In this document: piece after piece, positions 6,438 through 12,887 of the stretch
How the letters are laid out: every line of letters starts with the position of its first letter
Position numbering within the stretch: position 1 is the stretch's first letter
Assembly: GCA_003446295.1 (NCBI GenBank)
Contig: DMBB01000271.1
Coordinates: 1 to 12,887 of the forward strand
DNA from: Erysipelotrichaceae bacterium
Lineage (GTDB): Bacteria > Bacillota_I > Bacilli_A > Erysipelotrichales > Erysipelotrichaceae
Length of the DNA: 12,887 bases
Reading direction: 5' to 3'
Position numbers and translations under genes: made by a program
Notes under the pieces: generated by a model
Told to the model about the DNA's origin: nothing
The model's database searches: none
What the model saw: the letters and a program-made list of their open reading frames with translations, nothing else

Positions 6438-7367
6438 TCACTCCATGACATCCAGGCTGACTGCCTGGATTATATCTGTGCTGCCGGTCATTTCACCGAT
6501 CGTGCCGTCTTCATTCAGCGCAAAACAGCATACCGTATCGGAAAAACGGTTGGCGGACAATAACCATTGTCCGAGTCTGTAAATATCTCTGGGATGTTTG
6601 CCGCCGCACGGCACGCACTGCTTCAATGTGAATGAAGCGATGTCGATGACGGAGATCACATCCAGTGTGCGGGTCGATACATAGAGCGTCTGTTCGTCTT
6701 CACTGAGCCGGATGGCTGCGCTGTCCTTCATATGTGTTTTCCCTTCCGGCAGCACGCTCATATGCCTTTGAATGGTCCAGTGCTGTGTTTCGATCTCAAA
6801 CAGTTCATTGCTGAGCTCGGAAACAAGATACAGATGCTTTCCGTCTTTCGTCATGATGCCGTGCCTGGGTCCGGTTCCCTCCGGGAAAGAGATCTGCGGC
6901 AGTTCGTTCAGTTCATGGTCAAACACTTTGACGGCATCCAGGAACAGACATGGCACAAGGATCCTGTCATCCGTGACAATCACCTGATGACAGCCGGCCT
7001 TTTCGCGGATCTCAACAGTGCGGATCACTTCCAGATGCCTGTCACGGTATTCCAGCACCGTAAAGTGTCCGGCATGGTAATTGGCGCAATACAGTCTGTC
7101 TTTGACCCAGGTGATATAGCAGGACGGGCTGTCTTCAAATACCCTGCAGTCAATGATCTGTCCGTTTTCATCCAGCACGGCCGCTCCGGACCTGCCGTTC
7201 CATGTCCCGACCGCGGCGGTCAGTCTGCCGTTTGTACAGATATATTTCGGGTCCTGTATTTCCGCAAACAGCTGTGCTTCCGACAGCACGCCGTCTTCAA
7301 ATCCGAACCGGTAGATGCCACGGCTTCCCTGTTCCGTATAGGTCCCTGCAAGCAGTGTTTTTTTCAT
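6438..7367 (-). CDS. Lactonase family protein, 6-phosphogluconolactonase (YbhE-type) beta-propeller
   Basis: A 309-residue protein resembling the seven-bladed beta-propeller lactonases (PF10282), slightly shorter than usual. It opens with KKTLLAGTYT, typical of the first blade, and has GTGPRHG (165-170 area), YVSTR (229-233), GGKHPRD (255-261) and SANRFSDTV (271-279), counterparts of GxGPRH, YVSNR, G..PR and ANxxSDxV in the family. YbhE-type enzymes hydrolyse 6-phosphogluconolactone in the pentose phosphate pathway, but many family members act on other lactones or remain untested. No signal peptide, so cytosolic. The start at 7367 has GAGGTGA about 7 bases upstream; that site overlaps the stop codon of the DUF2804 gene, so the two are translationally linked. 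No zwf or gnd gene is near, so a classical pentose phosphate role is not supported by context. Confidence 0.8.
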   Translation of the reverse strand: MKKTLLAGTYTEQGSRGIYRFGFEDGVLSEAQLFAEIQDPKYICTNGRLTAAVGTWNGRSGAAVLDENGQIIDCRVFEDSPSCYITWVKDRLYCANYHAGHFTVLEYRDRHLEVIRTVEIREKAGCHQVIVTDDRILVPCLFLDAVKVFDHELNELPQISFPEGTGPRHGIMTKDGKHLYLVSELSNELFEIETQHWTIQRHMSVLPEGKTHMKDSAAIRLSEDEQTLYVSTRTLDVISVIDIASFTLKQCVPCGGKHPRDIYRLGQWLLSANRFSDTVCCFALNEDGTIGEMTGSTDIIQAVSLDVME

Positions 7368-7376
7368 GTTCTCACC

Positions 7377-8474
7377 TCAGTATTGATTGTGTACTTTTTC
7401 TGCAAAGCAGAGCACGTCCTTGAATTCAACGGGTGTTCCGTCATCCAGAACGGCTGTGCCGCTCATCAGGCCGAACACCTGATGCTGGTCGGAAATGATC
7501 GCCTTCAGGTCGATCTTGGCACTCCTGTCAAGCACCGGCCGGAACACTGCCTCAAATCTGCCGTCTGATGATGTGAATGTCCACTCTTTCATGTATTCCG
7601 GAGAATCCATATCTCCTGACATGCCCGGCTTGACCTGTTCTCCCGTGCCATTCAGGGGATCCGGTCCGTTGTCGTTGGGAATGCAGAACTTCACATCGTC
7701 CAGTTTATGCGCCTTGCCGTCCCAGAATATGACATTTTCCGTTGCGGCAGATGTATTGCCGAAGCCATAGCCCAGGTTGAAGCCGAACCTGTGCCCGTCG
7801 ATCCTGGCATTGCCGCTGCCCCAGTACCATGTATTGTCATATGTCCAGACGCCTCTGCCCCAGTCCAGTGTTCCGAAATCATGTTCCGGATCGAACCGAT
7901 AGGTATGCCCGTCATATTCCACGGTTCCTTCCGCCGGCATGCAGTTGATCTTCTGATTATAGTAGAACGCATGCTTCTCATTCCAGGGCGTTGCGATGAC
8001 CATACTGTCATCATTCGGATCTTCATGCAGGATCACATCGCATTTCAGGTCTTTGTCTCCGTTGAACTGTTTGAAACTGCATTTGATATGCCGCTGTCCC
8101 TGGCTGAGCTCATAGCGGATACTCAGACGTCCGTTATCAAATACGACATCCCCCTGGCGTGAAGATGCAGGCATTTTCTGTTTTCCCATCGGGAAAAGGT
8201 TCAGTACCGTTTCCGTATGTTCCCACGGTGTTCCGCCGAACGTCAGAAGCGATACGGACTGCAGCCCGATATAGCCGTCGTCAGACACGGTCAGTGCCAG
8301 TGCGAAGTCTTTTGATGCGATCAGATAATAATCCCATTCCTTCACTCTGAGCTTGTTTGCCTTGATCATGTCCCTGCTGTATCTCCAGACCTGTGAGCGC
8401 GCCCATCCGGGTTCGGCGATCTCACCGTTTTTGTCCAGCAGAAACTGAGGTACCGTAACTTCATGATTTCTCAT
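7377..8474 (-). CDS. DUF2804 family protein
   Basis: A 365-residue protein of the DUF2804 family (PF10974), recognised by the hallmark segment DWGRGVW (204-210), then NTWYWGSG (214-221), and by the N-terminal LLDKNGEIAEPGWARS. Family length is normally about 330-370 residues, so this one is complete. The sequence is beta-rich and aromatic-rich, without signal peptide or membrane spans. No biochemical function is established to my knowledge. The start at 8474 has GGAGG 7 bases upstream; an in-frame ATG at 8519 falls inside the -10 box (8518-8523) and is rejected. It is first in an operon with the lactonase-like protein (9-base gap) and the 113-residue orphan. This suggests work on a shared small molecule, though nothing in the sequence names it. 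Confidence 0.88.
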   Translation of the reverse strand: MRNHEVTVPQFLLDKNGEIAEPGWARSQVWRYSRDMIKANKLRVKEWDYYLIASKDFALALTVSDDGYIGLQSVSLLTFGGTPWEHTETVLNLFPMGKQKMPASSRQGDVVFDNGRLSIRYELSQGQRHIKCSFKQFNGDKDLKCDVILHEDPNDDSMVIATPWNEKHAFYYNQKINCMPAEGTVEYDGHTYRFDPEHDFGTLDWGRGVWTYDNTWYWGSGNARIDGHRFGFNLGYGFGNTSAATENVIFWDGKAHKLDDVKFCIPNDNGPDPLNGTGEQVKPGMSGDMDSPEYMKEWTFTSSDGRFEAVFRPVLDRSAKIDLKAIISDQHQVFGLMSGTAVLDDGTPVEFKDVLCFAEKVHNQY

Positions 8475-8517
8475 AGCTATGCCTCCATGATTTTCAAAAT
8501 TCCTTATGCTTACCTTC

Positions 8518-8523
8518 ATTATA
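8518..8523 (-). promoter_or_regulatory. -10 box for the DUF2804 operon
   Basis: A perfect TATAAT on the minus strand, 43 bases upstream of the chosen DUF2804 start. No consensus -35 is visible at normal spacing. A start site near 8511 supports translation from 8474 rather than 8519. Confidence 0.5.
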
Positions 8524-8576
8524 ATCTGTTCCTCATCTTCCGCAGATAACAGACATTCAAATACATCGTATGATTC

Positions 8577-8607
8577 TTGAATTCTTTTCCCGTATTTAGC
8601 ATATAAT
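8577..8607 (+). promoter_or_regulatory. Promoter of the purine permease gene
   Basis: TTGAAT (8577-8582) and a perfect TATAAT (8602-8607) separated by 19 bases, slightly longer than ideal. Transcription would start near 8614, leaving a leader of about 90 bases. It is back to back with the -10 box of the DUF2804 operon, about 80 bases away. Confidence 0.6.
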
Positions 8608-8613
8608 AGTGAT

Positions 8614-8704
8614 TATTCTTACATTGGTGCAGCGCATCCTGTTCGTTATCAGGGGGATATGAGAAGCCTGCACTGATGCATATCAATGAAAGGGGAACGA
8701 TCCT
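8614..8704 (+). promoter_or_regulatory. Potentially structured 5' leader of the purine permease
   Basis: The leader can fold with an outer 6-bp stem, GTGCAG (8627-8632) with CTGCAC (8668-8673). This encloses an inner hairpin, CCTG (8638-8641) with CAGG (8650-8653), alternatively extended as ATCC (8636-8639) with GGAT (8655-8658). A further small inverted repeat, TGAT-GCAT-ATCA (8674-8685), sits just before the ribosome binding site AAAGGGG (8689-8695). I do not see the conserved core of the guanine/adenine riboswitch, so it is not called as one. It may be a regulatory leader or chance pairing. Confidence 0.35.
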
Positions 8705-10072
8705 GTGTTTGAAAATCTGTTTAAACTGAAAGAGAACGGTACGAATACACGTACTGAGCTCACTGCCGGCCTCACTACATTTATGACCATGGTCTATATC
8801 CTGGCTGTAAACCCGAATATTCTGAGCGCTTCCGGCATGGACAGCGGCGCTGTCTTTACCGCTACTGCTGTATCTTCCGCAATAGCGTGCTTTGCAATGG
8901 CACTTCTGGCAAACAAGCCGTTCGCACTGTCCGCCGGACTTGGCCTGAACGCTTACTTCGCTTATACGATCTGCGGATCCATGGGCTACTCATGGCCGGT
9001 CGCGCTGACCGCTGTATTGTGTGAAGGTCTGATCTTCATCGTCTTGTCGCTTACCAATGTCCGTGAAGCGATCTTCAATTCCATTCCCAAGACGCTCAAG
9101 ATCGCAGTATCCTGCGGTATCGGACTGTTCATTGCCTTCATCGGATGCCAGAACGCCCACATTATCGTAGACGGCGCAACACTGGTCAGTCTGTTCTCCT
9201 TCAAGGCATCTCTGGAAACAGGCACATTCTTTACGGAAGGCATTACCGTTCTCCTGGCAATGATCGGCGTCATCATCACAGCATACATGCTCATCAAAGG
9301 CGTCAAAGGATATATGCTGCTGGGCATTCTCGCAACATGGCTGCTCGGCATCGTCTGCCAGCTCGTCGGACTGTATGTACCGAATCCGGAACTTGGATTC
9401 TACTCCCTCATTCCGTCAGCTGTCTTCTCCGCACCGGCATCCATGTCATCAACAATGTTCAAATTTGACTTCGGATTCATCGGCGAGCATTTCGGTGACT
9501 TCGTGGTCATGATGCTGGCATTCCTGTTCGTCGATATCTTCGATACACTGGGAACAGTCATCGGCTGTGCTTCCAAAGCAGATATGCTGGATGAAGACGG
9601 AAAGCTTCCCGGCATCAAGCAGGTACTGCTGGCTGATGCGATCGGCACAACGTTAGGCGCATGCCTTGGCACATCCACGATCACAACATTCGTTGAGTCA
9701 TCCTCCGGTATCTCCGAAGGCGGACGTACAGGTATGGTCAGCTGCGTAACAGGTGTTCTCTTCCTGGCAGCTCTGTTCATGTCACCGCTGTTCCTGACGA
9801 TTCCTTCCTTTGCAACAGCACCTGCGCTGATCGTCGTCGGATTCCTCATGATGCAGCAGATCCGCGATATCGACTGGGCAGATATGACAGATGCGATCCC
9901 CTGCTTCATCTGCATTACGATGATGGGCTTCGCATACAGTATTTCCGAAGGTATTGCATTCGGCATCATTTCCTACGTCGTTCTGCATCTGCTGACAGGC
10001 AAAACAGAAAAGATGTCGGTACTTATGTACGTACTTGCCGTACTGTTTGTACTGAAATACTTCCTGATCTGA
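8705..10072 (+). CDS. AzgA-type guanine/hypoxanthine (purine) permease, NCS2 superfamily
   Basis: A 455-residue polytopic membrane protein of the AzgA-like branch (PbuG/PbuO, COG2252), which imports guanine, hypoxanthine or adenine by proton symport. Hallmarks are FMTMVYILAVNPNIL (26-40), AGLGLNAYFAY (77-87), FVDIFDTLGTVIG (275-287) and TSTITTFVESSSGISEGGRTG (323-343, with E331 in the substrate-binding helix region). Hydrophobic segments continue to the C-terminus, matching the 14-helix family fold and normal length. The start is GTG at 8705, with AAAGGGG about 9 bases upstream; no in-frame ATG fits better. The gene is monocistronic, with its own promoter and terminator. The exact purine preference cannot be read from sequence. 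Regulation may involve the roughly 90-base leader. Confidence 0.92.
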   Translation: MFENLFKLKENGTNTRTELTAGLTTFMTMVYILAVNPNILSASGMDSGAVFTATAVSSAIACFAMALLANKPFALSAGLGLNAYFAYTICGSMGYSWPVALTAVLCEGLIFIVLSLTNVREAIFNSIPKTLKIAVSCGIGLFIAFIGCQNAHIIVDGATLVSLFSFKASLETGTFFTEGITVLLAMIGVIITAYMLIKGVKGYMLLGILATWLLGIVCQLVGLYVPNPELGFYSLIPSAVFSAPASMSSTMFKFDFGFIGEHFGDFVVMMLAFLFVDIFDTLGTVIGCASKADMLDEDGKLPGIKQVLLADAIGTTLGACLGTSTITTFVESSSGISEGGRTGMVSCVTGVLFLAALFMSPLFLTIPSFATAPALIVVGFLMMQQIRDIDWADMTDAIPCFICITMMGFAYSISEGIAFGIISYVVLHLLTGKTEKMSVLMYVLAVLFVLKYFLI

Positions 10073-10084
10073 CACAAAAGTACC

Positions 10085-10122
10085 GAAGCAGGCAAAGTTC
10101 AGCGCCTGCTTCTTTTCTTTTT
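10085..10122 (+). terminator. Intrinsic terminator of the purine permease gene
   Basis: A 9-bp perfect stem, GAAGCAGGC (10085-10093) with GCCTGCTTC (10104-10112), a 10-base loop and a T-rich tail (TTTTCTTTTT). It starts 12 bases past the permease stop. Confidence 0.88.
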
Positions 10123-10134
10123 CCCGTTTTCGTT

Positions 10135-10140
10135 TACAAT
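10135..10140 (+). promoter_or_regulatory. Weak -10 box for the MFS transporter gene
   Basis: TACAAT lies directly after the permease terminator and 27 bases ahead of the MFS start. The -35 region would fall in the terminator's T-tract and is not consensus. A start near 10147 would exclude the TTG at 10141 as a start codon and favour ATG at 10168. Confidence 0.4.
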
Positions 10141-10167
10141 TTGAGCGTAACAAGAAGGTATTATGCT

Positions 10168-11403
10168 ATGAAGATGAGCAGTAAGTATTGGATGGTACTG
10201 GCAGCCTCATGCGGACTTGCCGCAAGTGCAGTCGGTATCTGTTTTAACACCAACGGATTGTTTTATACCCCGATCGCAGCTGAGTTCGGAGTGGGACGCG
10301 GTTCTGTCGCAATGATGAGTTCGATCTTCAGTGTCGCCTCGTCCTCAATGGGAATGATCACACCGCATATCATCAAGCCGAAATCACTGAAGCCGCTTCT
10401 GTTTGCGGCCACGATACTCATGGCCGGTTCCACAGCAATGTTCTCACTCTGCAATTCCCTGTTTCCGCTGTACCTGCTCTGTGCCCTGCGCGGTCTGGGC
10501 TGCGGGATCTGCGGATTTGTCACAGTCACAACGCTGATCAACAACTGGTTCCGCAAATCACACGGCGTATTCACCAGCATTGCCATGACGTTCTCAGGCG
10601 TTCCGGCACTGATCCTTTCATCCCTGTTCACCGGTATTATTCAGAGCGCAGGATGGCGGACCGGATTCCTGGCTGTAGCCGCAGCGATCGTCCTGTTCAA
10701 CCTGCCTGCCCTGCTCTTCCCGTTCACACTGCGGCCGCAGGATTCGTCCATGACAGCATACGGACAGGAAGAATATGAGAAGTTCCTGAAGGAAAACCCG
10801 ACTCATGTCATCAGAGGACGTGCACCGCATTTCAGTTTCCTGTCAATCGAATTTGCCCTGGCTGCCGGATTTACGATCCTGGTATGCATTGCCGCTCAGT
10901 TCACCCAGCACTTCCCTGCTTTTGCGGAATCCAAGGGATTTGATTCACAGTTCGGCGCGCTGCTGCTGTCAACAGCGATGGCAGGCAGTGTATCCTGCAA
11001 ACTGATCTACGGTACAGGTGCTGACCGGTTCGGCAATTCCAAGGCAATGATCGTCACAGCTTTCCTGTCACTGATTTCCAACTTCATCCTGCTCTTTACA
11101 TCAGCACGTCTGACGCTTCAGGCAGGCGCATTCCTCTGCACGGTTTCCGCTGCGAACTCTTCCGTAGGCATCGCACTGATCGCCTCCGACCTGTTCGGCG
11201 CACAGAACTACTCCAAAGGATATCCGGTGATCTCATTCATGGGATCCATGATCGGCGCACTGTCCGGAACATTGATCGGATATATGTTCGATGCGACCGG
11301 CAATTACAACGTCGTCCTTTGGACAATGGCCGTTGTACAGGCGCTTGTCATCGTCTGCGTCATTGCGGCATACAGAAGAAAAGCAGCTGCTGAAGCTGCC
11401 TGA
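10168..11403 (+). CDS. Major facilitator superfamily transporter (monocarboxylate/oxalate-formate-antiporter-like)
   Basis: A 411-residue inner-membrane protein with about 12 hydrophobic segments and a long polar central loop (residues ~190-220, containing QEEYEKFLKENP), the usual MFS two-half layout. NNWFRKSHG (125-133) resembles the N-x-WF-x-K-R-G signature of the monocarboxylate/OFA branch. GTGADRFGNSK (282-292) is the second-half copy of the MFS G-x-x-x-D-R-x-G-x-x motif. These transporters exchange or import small organic anions; the substrate here is unknown. The start at 10168 has AAGAAGG 9 bases upstream; the frame back to TTG 10141 overlaps the likely promoter. It follows the permease on the same strand but behind a terminator, so it is likely a separate transcript. 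Its own terminator (11438-11465) lies inside the convergent gene. Confidence 0.85.
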   Translation: MKMSSKYWMVLAASCGLAASAVGICFNTNGLFYTPIAAEFGVGRGSVAMMSSIFSVASSSMGMITPHIIKPKSLKPLLFAATILMAGSTAMFSLCNSLFPLYLLCALRGLGCGICGFVTVTTLINNWFRKSHGVFTSIAMTFSGVPALILSSLFTGIIQSAGWRTGFLAVAAAIVLFNLPALLFPFTLRPQDSSMTAYGQEEYEKFLKENPTHVIRGRAPHFSFLSIEFALAAGFTILVCIAAQFTQHFPAFAESKGFDSQFGALLLSTAMAGSVSCKLIYGTGADRFGNSKAMIVTAFLSLISNFILLFTSARLTLQAGAFLCTVSAANSSVGIALIASDLFGAQNYSKGYPVISFMGSMIGALSGTLIGYMFDATGNYNVVLWTMAVVQALVIVCVIAAYRRKAAAEAA

Positions 11404-11417
11404 TCAGATCATTTGTT

Positions 11418-11984
11418 TCATCGCATATAACTGATATCCTTCCGGACATATCCGGAAGGTTTTTTCATGCCTGCCTTATCTCCTGCATCAATGCATTTCA
11501 GGAGCCACGCCATATCACTGCACATATCATGCAGCGAATCTTCTTTGTCTTCCTCTGCATTCGGCCGCACTGTACAGCACCCGGAAATGATCATTTCCCT
11601 GAATGATCCTGCCAGAAGTTCCTCCGCATGCGCAGAACTGCTGTTTCTGGCAGACAAAACATATGCGGCAGGCTTCAGTGCCCATACTGCCGGATCGCAT
11701 CGGAACAGACGTTCCAGAAAGCGAAGCACCCTGTCATCGGGTTTTCCGTAATAAACATTTGCGGAAACGATCATCCCGTCATATTCATCCGCATGATCCA
11801 GGAGCCGGTTGATCTCATCATGAAAAATACAGCGTGACTGCTTATAGCATTTTCCGCATGCCACGCATCCCTGTATCTCATCCTGCAGGACCAGGATCTC
11901 AGATAAGATCCCTTCATGCGCAAGATATTCCGCGCATCGTTTCATTGATCCACCGTTTTCACCATCGATCAGCACTACCTTCAT
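11418..11984 (-). CDS. Flavodoxin-fold NAD(P)H-dependent reductase with four-cysteine cluster (iron-sulfur flavoprotein-like)
   Basis: A 188-residue cytosolic protein of the FMN-reductase/flavodoxin-like family. It begins MKVVLIDGENGGS (strand plus phosphate-loop region). It then has GCVACGKCYKQSRC with C40, C43, C46 and C52 spaced C-x2-C-x2-C-x5-C, matching the compact cysteine motif that binds a 4Fe-4S cluster in iron-sulfur flavoproteins. SANVYYGKPDDRV (74-86) corresponds to the family's SPVYYG flavin-binding loop. The likely role is electron transfer or reduction of quinones, nitro compounds or similar acceptors with FMN; the partner is unknown. The start at 11984 has AGGAA 6 bases upstream; the ATG two codons earlier is too close to that site. 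The last ~13 codons double as the MFS terminator hairpin. It may be transcribed separately from the glycosidase gene behind it, since a hairpin lies between. Confidence 0.8.
   Translation of the reverse strand: MKVVLIDGENGGSMKRCAEYLAHEGILSEILVLQDEIQGCVACGKCYKQSRCIFHDEINRLLDHADEYDGMIVSANVYYGKPDDRVLRFLERLFRCDPAVWALKPAAYVLSARNSSSAHAEELLAGSFREMIISGCCTVRPNAEEDKEDSLHDMCSDMAWLLKCIDAGDKAGMKKPSGYVRKDISYMR
11438..11465 (+). terminator. Intrinsic terminator of the MFS gene, inside the convergent coding sequence
   Basis: A 9-bp perfect stem, CCTTCCGGA (11438-11446) with TCCGGAAGG (11451-11459), loop CATA, and a six-T tail (11460-11465). It sits 34 bases after the MFS stop and wholly inside the C-terminal codons of the minus-strand flavodoxin-like gene. 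On the minus strand no T-run follows the stem, so it should not stop that gene's transcript. Confidence 0.85.
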
Positions 11985-12064
11985 ACTCATTTCCTGTTTC
12001 CCTGTATATCATTGCACTGTTTCCTGATTCTGACCAGTTCGTGTGCAGCTGTTCATGGCAGATT

Positions 12065-12085
12065 AAAACGGGGCCGCAGCCCCGT
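12065..12085 (-). terminator. Intrinsic terminator of the 6-phospho-beta-glucosidase gene
   Basis: On the minus strand, ACGGGGC and GCCCCGT (arms 12079-12085 and 12068-12074) form a 7-bp GC-rich stem with a 4-base loop, followed by TTT and AA. It lies 5 bases after the glycosidase stop. The T-run is short, so some read-through into the flavodoxin-like gene is possible. Confidence 0.65.
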
Positions 12086-12089
12086 ATGC

Positions 12090-12887
<798 letters not shown>

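Noticed and set aside
6732..7568. Plus-strand open frame of 278 codons
   Set aside because: It lies antisense across the end of the DUF2804 gene and most of the lactonase-like gene, has no ribosome binding site and its protein resembles nothing; the minus-strand genes have clear family motifs.
8614..8704. Guanine/adenine riboswitch in the permease leader
   Set aside because: Expected from the gene family, but the conserved junction and loop sequences of the purine riboswitch are not visible; only generic stems are seen.

Overview
The window looks like chromosomal DNA of a low-to-mid GC Firmicute, most likely an Erysipelotrichaceae-type gut anaerobe. This is inferred from strong AGGAGG-type ribosome binding sites, sigma-A-like promoters, short intrinsic terminators, a PTS-linked 6-phospho-beta-glucosidase, an AzgA-type purine permease and a histidine-tailed CsoR-family repressor. 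No database search was possible, so the taxonomic call is tentative. I see no insertion sequence, phage gene, CRISPR array, tRNA or rRNA. The gene content reads as ordinary metabolism and transport plus several proteins of unknown function.

Layout. Positions 1-158 (-) hold the start of a CsoR-family metal-sensing repressor. It is divergent from a stand-alone ketopantoate-reductase-family gene (310-1227, +). That gene converges, over a bidirectional terminator, on a two-gene minus-strand operon: a DPP IV-like S9 peptidase (2651-4906) followed after one base by a beta-lactamase-fold serine hydrolase (1243-2649). Divergent from the peptidase is an unrecognised Gln/Ala-rich, internally repeated protein (5032-6048, +) with a strong terminator. 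This is the most novel-looking gene here. Next comes a tightly coupled minus-strand operon of a DUF2804 protein (7377-8474), a 6-phosphogluconolactonase-like beta-propeller protein (6438-7367) and a 113-residue orphan (6092-6433). On the plus strand follow an AzgA-family purine permease (8705-10072), preceded by a roughly 90-nt potentially structured leader, and an MFS transporter (10168-11403). The MFS terminator lies inside the 3' coding end of a convergent flavodoxin-like protein with a four-cysteine cluster (11418-11984, -). The window closes with the C-terminal part of a GH1 6-phospho-beta-glucosidase (12090-12887, -).

How the genes fit together. The S9 peptidase and serine hydrolase are translationally coupled and both appear cytoplasmic, suggesting intracellular breakdown of peptides or related amides and esters. 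The DUF2804/lactonase/orphan operon is also coupled end to start, suggesting a shared but unknown pathway. The remaining genes look like independent units. Several start sites were moved downstream of the longest reading frame because the ribosome binding site, and sometimes the promoter, lies inside the longer version. There is no gene-free stretch over 300 bases; the longest gap (8475-8704) holds two divergent promoters and the permease leader.
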